A stretch of 64,000 nucleotides of DNA from Viola odorata (taxonomy: Eukaryota > Streptophyta > Magnoliopsida > Malpighiales > Violaceae). The translations under genes and the position numbers were made by a program. The stretch's first letter is position 1. Each line of letters begins with the position of its first letter. Below are positions 41,564 through 56,286 of the stretch, in pieces. The notes under the pieces were generated by a model that saw only the letters and a list, made by a program, of their open reading frames with translations, ran no database searches and was not told where the DNA came from. Location of the stretch: assembly GCA_963691705.1 (NCBI GenBank), contig OY829540.1, forward strand, positions 45,482,158 through 45,546,157. The letters are read 5' to 3'.

Positions 41564-43130
41564 TTAACAGACAACATGTGCGGACGTGACCAGACACAAC
41601 ATTAAAAACACGATGTGGTGACGTGACCCTTCACAAAGCTTATCAGAGAACATGTGCAAACACAACATTAAAAACACGATGTGGGGACGTGACCCTTCAC
41701 AACGCTTAACAGACAGCATGTGCAAACACAACATTAAAAACATGATGTGGGGACGTGACCCTTCACAACGCTTAACAGACAACATGTGCAGACGTGACCA
41801 GACACAACATTATCAGACGACATGTGCGGAAGTGACCAAACACAACATTGAAAACACGATGTGGGGACGTGACCCTTCACAACGCTTAACAGAGAACATG
41901 TGCGGACGTGACCAGACACAACATTATCAGACGACATGTGCGGACGTGACCAAACAAAACATTAAAAACACGATGTGGGGACGTGACCCTTCACAACGCT
42001 TAACAGACAACATGTGCGGACGTTACCAGACACAACATTATCAGACGACATGTGCGGACGCGACCAAAAACGATGTGGGGACGTGACCCTTCACAACTCT
42101 TAACAGGCATCATGTGCGGACGTGACCAGACACAACATTATCAGACGACATGTGCGGATGTGAGCAAACACGATGTGGGGACGTGACCCTTCACAACGCT
42201 TAACAGACAACATGTGCGGACGTGACCAAACACAACATTAAACATACGATGTGGGGACGTGACCTTTCACAACGCTTAACAGAAAACATGTGCAGACGTG
42301 ACCAGACACAACATTATTAGACGACATGTGCGGACGTGACCAAACACGATGTGAGGACGTAACCCTTCACAATGCTTACCAGACAACATGTGCGGACGTG
42401 ACCAGACACAACATTATCAGACGACATGTGCGGACGTGACCACACACAACATTAAAAACAGGATGTGGGGACGTGACCTTCACAACGCTTAACAGACAAC
42501 ATGTACAGACGTGACCCTTCACAACGCTTAACAGACGACATGTGCAGACGTGACCAGACACAACATTATCAGACGACATGTGCGGACGTGACCAAACACG
42601 ATATGGGGACATGACCCTTCAAAACGCTTAACAGACAACATGTGCGGACGTGACCACACACAACATTAAAAACACGATGTGGGGACGTGACCCTTCACAA
42701 CGCTTAACAGACGACATGTGCAGACTTGACCAGACACAACATTATCAGATGACATGTGCGGACGTGACCAAACACAACATTAAAAATACGATGTGGGGAC
42801 GTGACCCTTTAGAACGCTTAACAGACAACATGTGCGGACGTGAGCAGACACAACATTATCAGACGACATGTGCGGACGTGACCAAACACGATGTGAGGAC
42901 GTGACCCTTCACAACGCTTCACAGACAACATGTGCGGACGTGACCAGACACAACATTATCAGACGACATGTGAGGACGTGACCAAACACAACATATAAAA
43001 CACGATGTGGGGACGTGACCTTCACAACGCTTAACAGACAACATGTACAGACGTGACCAGACACAACATTATCTGACGACATGTGCGGACGTGACCAAAC
43101 ACGATGTGGGGACGTGACCCTTCACAACGC
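41564..43130 (+). repeat. HOR type 3, 1567 bp
   Basis: Repeats the 34734 unit at +6830 bp without that unit's GTGAACC change. Includes the GTGACCTTCAC / ATGTACAGACGTGACCC fusion near 42470-42520. Confidence 0.87.
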
Positions 43131-44797
43131 TTAACAGACAACATGTGCGGACGTGACCAGACACAACATTAAAAACACGATGTGGTGACGTGACCCTTCA
43201 CAAAGCTTATCAGAGAACATGTGCAAACACAACATTAAAAACACGATGTGGGGACGTGACCCTTCACAACGCTTAACAGACAGCATGTGCAAACACAACA
43301 TTAAAAACATGATGTGGGGACGTGACCCTTCACAACGCTTAACAGACAACATGTGCAGACGTGACCAGACACAACATTATCAGACGACATGTGCGGAAGT
43401 GACCAAACACAACATTGAAAACACGATGTGGGGACGTGACCCTTCACAACGCTTAACAGAGAACATGTGCGGACGTGACCAGACACAACATTATCAGACG
43501 ACATGTGCGGACGTGACCAAACACAACATTAAAAACACGATGTGGGGACGTGACCCTTCACAACGCTTAACAGACAACATATGCGGACGTTACCAGACAC
43601 AACATTATCAGACGACATGTGCGGACGCGACCAAAAACGATGTGGGGACGTGACCCTTCACAACTCTTAACAGGCATCATGTGCGCACGTGACCAAACAC
43701 AACATTATCAGACGACATGTGCGGATGTGAGCAAACACGATGTGGGGACGTGACCCTTCACAACGCTTAACAGACAACATGTGCGGACGTGACCAAACAC
43801 AACATTAAACATACGATGTGGGGACGTGACCTTTCACAACGCTTAACAGAAAACATGTGCAGACGTGACCAGACACAACATTATTAGACGACATGTGCGG
43901 ACGAGACCAAACACGATGTGAGGACGTAACCCTTCACAATGCTTACCAGACAACATGTGCGGACGTGACCAGACACAACATTATCAAACGACATGTGCGG
44001 ATGTGACCACACACAACATTAAAAACAGGACGTGGGGACGTGACCCTTCACAACGCTTAACAGACGACATGTGCAGACGTGACCAGACACAACATTATCA
44101 GACGACATGTGCGGACGTGACCAAACACGATATGGGGACATGACCCTTCAAAACGCTTAACAGACAACATGTGCGGACGTGACCACACACAACATTAAAA
44201 ACACGATGTGGGGACGTGACCCTTCACAACGCTTAACAGACAACATGTGCGGACGTGACCAGATACAACATTATAAGACGACATGTGCGAACGTTACCAG
44301 ACACAACATTATCAGACAACATGTGCGGACGTGACCAAACACGATGTGAGGACGTGACCCTTCACAAAACTTCACAGACAACATGTGCGGACGTGACCAG
44401 ACACAACATTATCAGACGACATGTGAGGACGTGACCAAACACAACATATAAAACACGATGTGGGGACGTGACCTTCACAACGCTTAACAGACAACGTGTA
44501 CAGACGTGACCAGACACAACACTATCTGACGACATGTGCGGACGTGACCAAACACGATGTGGGGACGTGACCCTTCACAACGCTTAACAGACAACATGTG
44601 CGGACGTGACCAGACACAACATTATCAGACGACATGTGCGGACGTGACCAAACACAACATTAAAAACACGATGTGTGGGCGTGACCCATCACAACGCTTA
44701 ACAGACAACATGTGCAGACGTGACCTGACACAACATTATCAGACGACATGTGCGGATGTGACCAAGCACGATGTGGGGACGTGACCCTTCACAACGC
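43131..44797 (+). repeat. HOR type 3, 1667 bp
   Basis: Like the 36301 unit but with a single G monomer near 44597 (38 bp shorter). It has ATGTGCGCACGTG near 43679, GACGAGACC near 43902, TTATCAAACGACATG near 43982 and AACAGGACGTGGGG near 44025. The 51143 unit is a close copy 8012 bp to the right. Confidence 0.87.
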
Positions 44798-46640
44798 TTA
44801 ACAGACAACATGTGCGGACGTGACCAGACACAACATTAAAAACACGATGTGGTGACGTGACCCTTCACAAAGCTTAACAGAGAACATGTGCAAACACAAC
44901 ATTAAAAACACGATGTGGGGACGTGACCCTTCACAACGCTTAACAGACAGCATGTGCAAACACAACATTAAAAACATGATGTGGGGACGTGACCCTTCAC
45001 AACGCTTAACAGACAACATGTGCAGACGTGACCAGACACAACATTATCAGACGACATGTGCGGAAGTGACCAAACACAACATTGAAAACACGATGTGGGG
45101 ACGTGACCCTTCACAACGCTTAACAGAGAACATGTGCGGACGTGACCAGACACAACATTATCAGACGACATGTGCGGACGTGACCAAACAAAACATTAAA
45201 AACACGATGTGGGGACGTGACCCTTCACAACGCTTAACAGACAACATGTGCGGACGATACCAGACACAACATTATCAGACGACATGTGCGGACGCGACCA
45301 AAAACGATGTGGGGACGTGACCCTTCACAACTCTTAACAGGCATCATGTGCGGACGTGACCAGACACAACATTATCAGACGACATGTGCGGATGTGAGCA
45401 AACACGATGTGGGGACGTGACCCTTCACAACGCTTAACAGACAACATGTGCGGACGTGACCAAACACAACATTAAACATACGATGTTGGGACGTGACCTT
45501 TCACAACGCTTAACAGAAAACATGTGCGGACGTTACCAGACACAACATTATCAGACGACATGTGCGGACGCGACCAAAAACGATGTGGGGACGTGACCCT
45601 TCACAACTCTTAACAGGCATCATGTGCGGACGTGACCAGACACAACATTATCAGACGACATGTGCGGATGTGAGCAAACACGATGTGGGGACGTGACCCT
45701 TCACAACGCTTAACAGACAACATGTGCGGACGTGACCAAACAAAACATTAAACATACGATGTGGGGACGTGACCTTTCACAACGCTTAACAGAAAACATG
45801 TGCAGACGTGACCAGACACAACATTATTAGACGACATGTGCGGACGTGACCAAACACGATGTGAGGACGTAACCCTTCACAATGCTTACCAGACAACATG
45901 TGCGGACGTGACCAGACACAACATTATCAGACGACATGTGCGGACGTGACCACACACAACATTAAAAACAGGATGTGGGGACGTGACCTTCACAACGCTT
46001 AACAGACAACATGTACAGACGTGACCCTTCACAACGCTTAACAGACGACATGTGCAGACGTGACCAGACACAACATTATCAGACGACATGTGCGGACGTG
46101 ACCAAACACGATATGGGGACATGACCCTTCAAAATGCTTAACAGACAACATGTGCGGACGTGACCACACACAACATTAAAAACACGATGTGGGGACGTGA
46201 CCCTTCACAACGCTTAACAGACGACATGTGCAGACTTGACCAGACACAACATTATCAGATGACATGTGCGGACGTGACCAAACACAACATTAAAAATAGG
46301 ATGTGGGGACGTGACCCTTTAGAACGCTTAACAGACAACATGTGCGGACGTGAGCAGACACAACATTATCAGACGACATGTGCGGACGTGACCAAACACG
46401 ATGTGAGGACGTGACCCTTCACAACGCTTCACAGACAACATGTGCGGACGTGACCAGACACAACATTATCAGACGACATGTGAGGACGTGACCAAACACA
46501 ACATATAAAACACGATGTGGGGACGTGACCTTCACAACGCTTAACAGACAACATGTACAGACGTGACCAGACACAACATTATCTGACGACATGTGCGGAC
46601 GTGACCAAACACGATGTGGGGACGTGACCCTTCACAACGC
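44798..46640 (+). repeat. HOR type 3, 1843 bp
   Basis: Equals the 1567 bp unit type plus an internal tandem duplication of 276 bp (1567 + 276 = 1843). AAGCTTAACAG sublineage, with GCGGACGATACC near 45250, shared with the 48194 and 52810 units. Confidence 0.88.
45250..45801 (+). repeat. Tandem duplication, two copies of 276 bp
   Basis: GCGGACG(A/T)TACC at 45250 and 45526 starts two copies that both run through CGACCAAAAACG, GGCATCATG, GTGAGCAAACACG and ATTAAACATACG. Differences are GATACC/GTTACC, CGATGTTGGG near 45482 in copy 1, and CAAACAAAACATTAAACAT near 45738 in copy 2. Confidence 0.9.
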
Positions 46641-48193
46641 TTAACAGACAACATGTGCGGACGTGACCAGACACAACATTAAAAACACGATGTGGTGACG
46701 TGACCCTTCACAAAGCTTATCAGAGAACATGTGCAAACACAACATTAAAAACACGATGTGGGGACGTGACCCTTCACAACGCTTAACAGACAGCATGTGC
46801 AAACACAACATTAAAAACATGATGTGGGGACGTGACCCTTCACAACGCTTAACAGACAACATGTGCAGACGTGACCAGACACAACATTATCAGACGACAT
46901 GTGCGGAAGTGACCAAACACAACATTGAAAACACGATGTGGGGACGTGACCCTTCACAACGCTTAACAGAGAACATGTGCGGACGTGACCAGACACAACA
47001 TTATCAGACGACATGTGCGGACGTGACCAAACACAACATTAAAAACACGATGTGGGGACGTGACCCTTCACAACGCTTAACAGACAACATATGCGGACGT
47101 TACCAGACACAACATTATCAGACGACATGTGCGGACGCGACCAAAAACGATGTGGGGACGTGACCCTTCACAACTCTTAACAGGCATCATGTGCGCACGT
47201 GACCAAACACAACATTATCAGACGACATGTGCGGATGTGAGCAAACACGATGTGGGGACGTGACCCTTCACAACGCTTAACAGACAACATGTGCGGACGT
47301 GACCAAACACAACATTAAACATACGATGTGGGGACGTGACCTTTCACAACGCTTAACAGAAAACATGTGCAGACGTGACCAGACACAACATTATTAGACG
47401 ACATGTGCGGACGAGACCAAACACGATGTGAGGACGTAACCCTTCACAATGCTTACCAGACAACATGTGCGGACGTGACCAGACACAACATTATCAAACG
47501 ACATGTGCGGATGTGACCACACACAACATTAAAAACAGGATGTGGGGACGTGACCCTTCACAACGCTTAACAGACGACATGTGCAGACGTGACCAGACAC
47601 AACATTATCAGACGACATGTGCGGACGTGACCAAACACGATATGGGGACATGACCCTTCAAAACGCTTAACAGACAACATGTGCGGACGTGACCACACAC
47701 AACATTAAAAACACGATGTGGGGACGTGACCAAACACGATGTGAGGACGTAACCCTTCACAATGCTTACCAGACAACATGTGCGGACGTGACCAGACACA
47801 ACATTATCAAACGACATGTGCGGATGTGACCACACACAACATTAAAAACAGGATGTGGGGACGTGACCCTTCACAACGCTTAACAGACGACATGTGCAGA
47901 CGTGACCAGACACAACATTATCAGACGACATGTGCGGACGTGACCAAACACGATATGGGGACATGACCCTTCACAACGCTTAACAGACAACATGTGCGGA
48001 CGTGACCAGACACAACATTATCAGACGACATGTGCGGACGTGACCAAACACAACATTAAAAACACGATGTGTGGGCGTGACCCATCACAACGCTTAACAG
48101 ACAACATGTGCAGACGTGACCTGACACAACATTATCAGACGACATGTGCGGATGTGACCAAGCACGATGTGGGGACGTGACCCTTCACAACGC
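46641..48193 (+). repeat. HOR type 3, 1553 bp
   Basis: Matches the 43131 unit at +3510 bp through about 47715, including GACGAGACC near 47411. It then contains a 313 bp internal duplication and lacks the usual CATATAAAACACG block before the next landmark. Confidence 0.87.
47430..47985 (+). repeat. Tandem duplication, period 313 bp
   Basis: The run CACGATGTGAGGACGTAACC, AATGCTTACCAG, TTATCAAACGACATG, AACAGGATG and ATATGGGGACATG occurs twice, with matching sites 313 bp apart (for example 47465 and 47778). The junction near 47725 joins GTGGGGACGTGACC to AAACACGATGTGAGG. Confidence 0.88.
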
Positions 48194-51142
48194 TTAACAG
48201 ACAACATGTGCGGACGTGACCAGACACAACATTAAAAACACGATGTGGTGACGTGACCCTTCACAAAGCTTAACAGAGAACATGTGCAAACACAACATTA
48301 AAAACACGATGTGGGGACGTGACCCTTCACAACGCTTAACAGACAGCATGTGCAAACACAACATTAAAAACATGATGTGGGGACGTGACCCTTCACAACG
48401 CTTAACAGACAACATGTGCAGACGTGACCAGACACAACATTATCAGACGACATGTGCGGAAGTGACCAAACACAACATTGAAAACACGATGTGGGGACGT
48501 GACCCTTCACAACGCTTAACAGAGAACATGTGCGGACGTGACCAGACACAACATTATCAGACGACATGTGCGGACGTGACCAAACAAAACATTAAAAACA
48601 CGATGTGGGGACGTGACCCTTCACAACGCTTAACAGACAACATGTGCGGACGATACCAGACACAACATTATCAGACGACATGTGCGGACGCGACCAAAAA
48701 CGATGTGGGGACGTGACCCTTCACAACTCTTAACAGGCATCATGTGCGGACGTGACCAGACACAACATTATCAGACGACATGTGCGGATGTGAGCAAACA
48801 CGATGTGGGGACGTGACCCTTCACAACGCTTAACAGACAACATGTGCGGACGTGACCAAACACAACATTAAACATACGATGTGGGGACGTGACCTTTCAC
48901 AACGCTTAACAGAAAACATGTGCAGACGTGACCAGACACAACATTATTAGACGACATGTGCGGACGTGACCAAACACGATGTGAGAACGTAACCCTTCAC
49001 AATGCTTACCAGACAACATGTGCGGACGTGACCAGACACAACATTATCAGACGACATGTGCGGACGTGACCACACACAACATTAAAAACAGGATGTGGGG
49101 ACGTGACCCTTCACAACGCTTAACAGACGACATGTGCAGACGTGACCAGACACAACATTATCAGACGACATGTGCGGACGTGACCAAACACGATATGGGG
49201 ACATGACCCTTCAAAACGCTTAACAGACAACATGTGCGGACGTGATCACACACAACATTAAAAACACGATGTGGGGACGTGACCCTTCACAACGCTTAAC
49301 AGACGACATGTGCAGACTTGACCAGACAAAACATTATCAGATGACATGTGCGGACGTGACCAAACACAACATTAAAAATACGATGTGGGGACGTGACCCT
49401 TTAGAACGCTTAACAGACAACATGTGCGGACTTGACCAGACACAACATTATCAGACGACATGTGCGGACGTGACCAAACACGATGTGAGGACGTGACCCT
49501 TCACAACGCTTCACAGACAACATGTGCGGACGTGACCAGACACAACATTATTAGACGACATGTGAGGACGTGACCAAACACAACATATAAAACACGATGT
49601 GGGGACGTGACCTTCACAACGCTTAACAGACAACATGTACAGACGTGACCAGACACAACATTATCTGACGACATGTGCGGACGTGACCAAACACGATGTG
49701 GGGACGTGACCCTTCACAACGCTTAACAGACAACATGTGCGGACGTGACCAGACACAACATTATAAGACGACATGTGCGGATGTGACCAAACACAACATT
49801 AAAAACACGATGTGTGGGCGTGACCCATCACAACGCTTAACAGACAACATGTGCAGACGTGACCAGACACAACATTATCAGACGACATGTGCGGATGTGA
49901 CCAAACACGATGTGGGGACGTGACCCTTCACAACGCTTAACAGACAACATGTGCGGACGTGACCAGACACAACATTATCAGACGACATGTGAGGACGTGA
50001 CCAAACACAACATATAAAACACGATGTGGGGACGTGACCTTCACAACGCTTAACAGACAACATGTACAGACGTGACCAGACACAACATTATCTGACGACA
50101 TGTGCGGACGTGACCAAACACGATGTGGGGACGTGACCCTTCACAACGCTTAACAGGCATCATGTGAACACGTGACCAGACACAACATTATCAGACGACA
50201 TGTGCGGATGTGAGCAAACACGATGTGGGGACGTGACCCTTCACAACGCTTAACAGACAACATGTGCGGACGTGACCAAACACAACATTAAACATACGAT
50301 GTGGGGACGTGACCTTTCACAACGCTTAACAGAAAACATGTGCAGACGTGACCAGACACAACATTATTAGACGACATGTGCGGACGTGACCAAACACGAT
50401 GTGAGGACGTAACCCTTCACAATGCTTACCAGACAACATGTGCGGACGTGACCAGACACAACATTATCAGACGACATGTGCGGACGTGACCACACACAAC
50501 ATTAAAAACAGGATGTGGGGACGTGACCCTTCACAACGCTTAACAGACGACATGTGCAGACGTGACCAGACACAACATTATCAGACGACATGTGCGGACG
50601 TGACCAAACACGATATGGGGACATGACCCTTCAAAACGCTTAACAGACAACATGTGCGGACGTGACCACACACAACATTAAAAACACGATGTGGGGACGT
50701 GACCCTTCACAACGCTTAACAGACGACATGTGCAGACTTGACCAGACACAACATTATCAGATGACATGTGCGGACGTGACCAAACACAACATTAAAAATA
50801 CGATGTGGGGACGTGACCCTTTAGAACGCTTAACAGACAACATGTGCGGACGTGACCAGACACAACATTATCAGACGACATGTGCGGACGTGACCAAACA
50901 CGATGTGAGGACGTGACCCTTCACAACGCTTCACAGACAACATGTGCGGACGTGACCAGACACAACATTATCAGACGACATGTGAGGACGTGACCAAACA
51001 CAACATATAAAACACGATGTGGGGACGTGACCTTCACAACGCTTAACAGACAACATGTACAGACGTGACCAGACACAACATTATCTGACGACATGTGCGG
51101 ACGTGACCAAACACGATGTGGGGACGTGACCCTTCACAACGC
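48194..51142 (+). repeat. HOR type 3, 2949 bp
   Basis: Long unit with three CATATAAAACACG monomers (near 49584, 50010 and 51003). Contains GGCATCATGTGAACACGTG near 50155, seen elsewhere only near 55162. Its part from about 48900 on is matched 5006 bp to the right in the 52810 unit. Private changes include GTGAGAACGTAACC near 48982 and GACAAAACATTATC near 49326. Confidence 0.87.
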
Positions 51143-52809
51143 TTAACAGACAACATGTGCGGACGTGACCAGACACAACATTAAAAACACGATGTGGTGA
51201 CGTGACCCTTCACAAAGCTTATCAGAGAACATGTGCAAACACAACATTAAAAACACGATGTGGGGACGTGACCCTTCACAACGCTTAACAGACAGCATGT
51301 GCAAACACAACATTAAAAACATGATGTGGGGACGTGACCCTTCACAACGCTTAACAGACAACATGTGCAGACGTGACCAGACACAACATTATCAGACGAC
51401 ATGTGCGGAAGTGACCAAACACAACATTGAAAACACGATGTGGGGACGTGACCCTTCACAACGCTTAACAGAGAACATGTGCGGACGTGACCAGACACAA
51501 CATTATCAGACGACATGTGCGGACGTGACCAAACACAACATTAAAAACACGATGTGGGGACGTGACCCTTCACAACGCTTAACAGACAACATATGCGGAC
51601 GTTACCAGACACAACATTATCAGACGACATGTGCGGACGCGACCAAAAACGATGTGGGGACGTGACCCTTCACAACTCTTAACAGGCATCATGTGCGCAC
51701 GTGACCAAACACAACATTATCAGACGACATGTGCGGATGTGAGCAAACACGATGTGGGGACGTGACCCTTCACAACGCTTAACAGACAACATGTGCGGAC
51801 GTGACCAAACACAACATTAAACATACGATGTGGGGACGTGACCTTTCACAACGCTTAACAGAAAACATGTGCAGACGTGACCAGACACAACATTATTAGA
51901 CGACATGTGCGGACGTGACCAAACACGATGTGAGGACGTAACCCTTCACAATGCTTACCAGACAACATGTGCGGACGTGACCAGACACAACATTATCAAA
52001 CGACATGTGCGGATGTGACCACACACAACATTAAAAACAGGATGTGGGGACGTGACCCTTCACAACGCTTAACAGACGACATGTGCAGACGTGACCAGAC
52101 ACAACATTATCAGACGACATGTGCGGACGTGACCAAACACGATATGGGGACATGACCCTTCAAAACGCTTAACAGACAACATGTGCGGACGTGACCACAC
52201 ACAACATTAAAAACACGATGTGGGGACGTGACCCTTCACAACGCTTAACAGACAACATGTGCGGACGTGACCAGATACAACATTATAAGACGACATGTGC
52301 GAACGTTACCAGACACAACATTATCAGACAACATGTGCGGACGTGACCAAACACGATGTGAGGACGTGACCCTTCACAAAACTTCACAGACAACATGTGC
52401 GGACGTGACCAGACACAACATTATCAGACGACATGTGAGGACGTGACCAAACACAACATATAAAACACGATGTGGGGACGTGACCTTCACAACGCTTAAC
52501 AGACAACGTGTACAGACGTGACCAGACACAACATTATCTGACGACATGTGCGGACGTGACCAAACACGATGTGGGGACGTGACCCTTCACAACGCTTAAC
52601 AGACAACATGTGCGGACGTGACCAGACACAACATTATCAGACGACATGTGCGGACGTGACCAAACACAACATTAAAAACACGATGTGTGGGCGTGACCCA
52701 TCACAACGCTTAACAGACAACATGTGCAGACGTGACCTGACACAACATTATCAGACGACATGTGCGGATGTGACCAAGCACGATGTGGGGACGTGACCCT
52801 TTACAACGC
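51143..52809 (+). repeat. HOR type 3, 1667 bp
   Basis: Near copy of the 43131 unit (offset 8012 bp), sharing ATGTGCGCACGTG and TTATCAAACGACATG, but without that unit's GACGAGACC and AGGACGTGGGG changes. Confidence 0.87.
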
Positions 52810-55800
52810 TTAACAGACAACATGTGCGGACGTGACCAGACACAACATTAAAAACACGATGTGGTGACGTGACCCTTCACAAAGCTTAACAGAGAACATG
52901 TGCAAACACAACATTAAAAACACGATGTGGGGACGTGACCCTTCACAACGCTTAACAGACAGCATGTGCAAACACAACATTAAAAACATGATGTGGGGAC
53001 GTGACCCTTCACAACGCTTAACAGACAACATGTGCAGACGTGACCAGACACAACATTATCAGACGACATGTGCGGAAGTGACCAAACACAACATTGAAAA
53101 CACGATGTGGGGACGTGACCCTTCACAACGCTTAACAGAGAACATGTGCGGACGTGACCAGACACAACATTATCAGACGACATGTGCGGACGTGACCAAA
53201 CAAAACATTAAAAACACGATGTGGGGACGTGACCCTTCACAACGCTTAACAGACAACATGTGCGGACGATACCAGACACAACATTATCAGACGACATGTG
53301 CGGATGTGAGCAAACACGATGTGGGGACGTGACCCTTCACAACGCTTAACAGACAACATGTGCGGACGTGACCAAACACAACATTAAACATACGATGTGG
53401 GGACGTGACCTTTCACAACGCTTAACAGAAAATATGTGCAGACGTGACCAGACACAACATTATTAGACGACATGTGCGGACGTGACCAAACACGATGTGA
53501 GGACGTAACCCTTCACAATGCTTACCAGACAACATGTGCGGACGTGACCAGACACAACATTATCAGACGACATGTGCGGACGTGACCACACACAACATTA
53601 AAAACAGGATGTGGGGACGTGACCCTTCACAACGCTTAACAGACGACATGTGCAGACGTGACCAGACACAACATTATCTGACGACATGTGCGGACGCGAC
53701 CAAAAACGATGTGGGGACGTGACCCTTCACAACTCTTAACAGGCATCATGTGCGGACGTGACCAGACACAACATTATCAGACGACATGTGCGGATGTGAG
53801 CAAACACGATGTGGGGACGTGACCCTTCACAACGCTTAACAGACAACATGTGCGGACGTGACCAAACACAACATTAAACATACGATGTGGGGACGTGACC
53901 TTTCACAACGCTTAACAGAAAATATGTGCAGACGTGACCAGACACAACATTATTAGACGACATGTGCGGACGTGACCAAACACGATGTGAGGACGTAACC
54001 CTTCACAATGCTTACCAGACAACATGTGCGGACGTGACCAGACACAACATTATCAGACGACATGTGCGGACGTGACCACACACAACATTAAAAACAGGAT
54101 GTGGGGACGTGACCCTTCACAACGCTTAACAGACGACATGTGCAGACGTGACCAGACACAACATTATCAGACGACATGTGCGGACGTGACCAAACACGAT
54201 ATGGGGACATGACCCTTCAAAACGCTTAACAGACAACATGTGCGGACGTGACCACACACAACATTAAAAACACGATGTGGGGACGTGACCCTTCACAACG
54301 CTTAACAGACGACATGTGCAGACTTGACCAGACACAACATTATCAGATGACATGTGCGGACGTGACCAAACACAACATTAAAAATACGATGTGGGGACGT
54401 GACCCTTTAGAACGCTTAACAGACAACATGTGCGGACTTGACCAGACACAACATTATCAGACGACATGTGCGGACGTGACCAAACACGATGTGAGGACGT
54501 GACCCTTCACAACGCTTCACAGACAACATGTGCGGACGTGACCAGACACAACATTATCAGACGACATGTGAGGACGTGACCAAACACAACATATAAAACA
54601 CGATGTGGGGACGTGACCTTCACAACGCTTAACAGACAACATGTACAGACGTGACCAGACACAACATTATCTGACGACATGTGCGGACGTGACCAAACAC
54701 GATGTGGGGACGTGACCCTTCACAACGCTTAACAGACAACATGTGCGGACGTGACCAGACACAACATTATAAGACGACATGTGCGGATGTGACCAAACAC
54801 AACATTAAAAACACGATGTGTGGGCGTGACCCATCACAACGCTTAACAGACAACATGTGCAGACGTGACCAGACACAACATTATCAGACGACATGTGCGG
54901 ATGTGACCAAACACGATGTGGGGACGTGACCCTTCACAACGCTTAACAGACAACATGTGCGGACGTGACCAGACACAACATTATCAGACGACATGTGAGG
55001 ACGTGACCAAACACAACATATAAAACACGATGTGGGGACGTGACCTTCACAACGCTTAACAGACAACATGTACAGACGTGACCAGACACAACATTATCTG
55101 ACGACATGTGCGGACGTGACCAAACACGATGTGGGGACGTGACCCTTCACAACGCTTAACAGGCATCATGTGAACACGTGACCAGACACAACATTATCAG
55201 ACGACATGTGCGGATGTGAGCAAACACGATGTGGGGACGTGACCCTTCACAACGCTTAACAGACAACATGTGCGGACGTGACCAAACACAACATTAAACA
55301 TACGATGTGGGGACGTGACCTTTCACAACGCTTAACAGAAAACATGTGCAGACGTGACCAGACACAACATTATTAGACGACATGTGCGGACGTGACCAAA
55401 CACGATGTGAGGACGTAACCCTTCACAATGCTTACCAGACAACATGTGCGGACGTGACCAGACACAACATTATCAGACGACATGTGCGGATGTGACCACA
55501 CACAACATTAAAAACAGGATGTGGGGACGTGACCCTTCACAACGCTTAACAGACGACATGTGCAGACGTGACCAGACACAACATTATCAGACGACATTTG
55601 CGGACGTGACCAAACACGATATGGGGACATGACCCTTCAAAACGCTTAACAGACAACATGTGCGGACGTGACCACACACAACATTAAAAACACGATGTGG
55701 GGACGTGACCCTTCACAACGCTTAACAGACAACATGTGCGGACGTGACCAGATACAACATTATAAGACGACATGTGCGAACGTTACCAGACACAACATTA

Positions 55801-56286
55801 TCAGACAACATGTGCGGACGTGACCAAACACGATGTGAGGACGTGACCCTTCACAAAACTTCACAGACAACATGTGCGGACGTGACCAGACACAACATTA
55901 TCAGAGGACATGTGAGGACGTGACCAAACACAACATATAAAACACGATGTGGGGACGTGACCTTCACAACGCTTAACAGACAACGTGTACAGACGTGACC
56001 AGACACAACATTATCTGACGACATGTGCGGACGTGACCAAACAAGATGTGGGGACGTGACCCTTCACAACGCTTAACAGACAACATGTGCGGACGTGACC
56101 AGACACAACATTATCAGACGACATGTGCGGACGTGACCAAACACAACATTAAAAACACGATGTGTGGGCGTGACCCATCACAACGCTTAACAGACAACAT
56201 GTGCAGACGTGACCTGACACAACATTATCAGACGACATGTGCAGATGTGACCAAGCACGATGTGGGGACGTGACCCTTCACAACGC
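52810..56286 (+). repeat. HOR type 3, 3477 bp (longest unit)
   Basis: Like the 48194 unit with a 490 bp tandem duplication, loss of one 100 bp trimer before it, and further gain downstream. It has three CATATAAAACACG monomers (near 54594, 55018 and 55937). The open landmark frame ends differently (GCGGATGTGAGC directly after GCGGACGATACC near 53268) because of the missing trimer. Confidence 0.87.
53301..54280 (+). repeat. Tandem duplication, two copies of 490 bp
   Basis: Copies at about 53301-53790 and 53791-54280. Both carry the otherwise unseen change CAGAAAATATGTGCAG (near 53426 and 53916), 490 bp apart. The junction near 53680 joins TTATCTGACGACATG to a GCGACCAAAAACG monomer. Confidence 0.92.
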
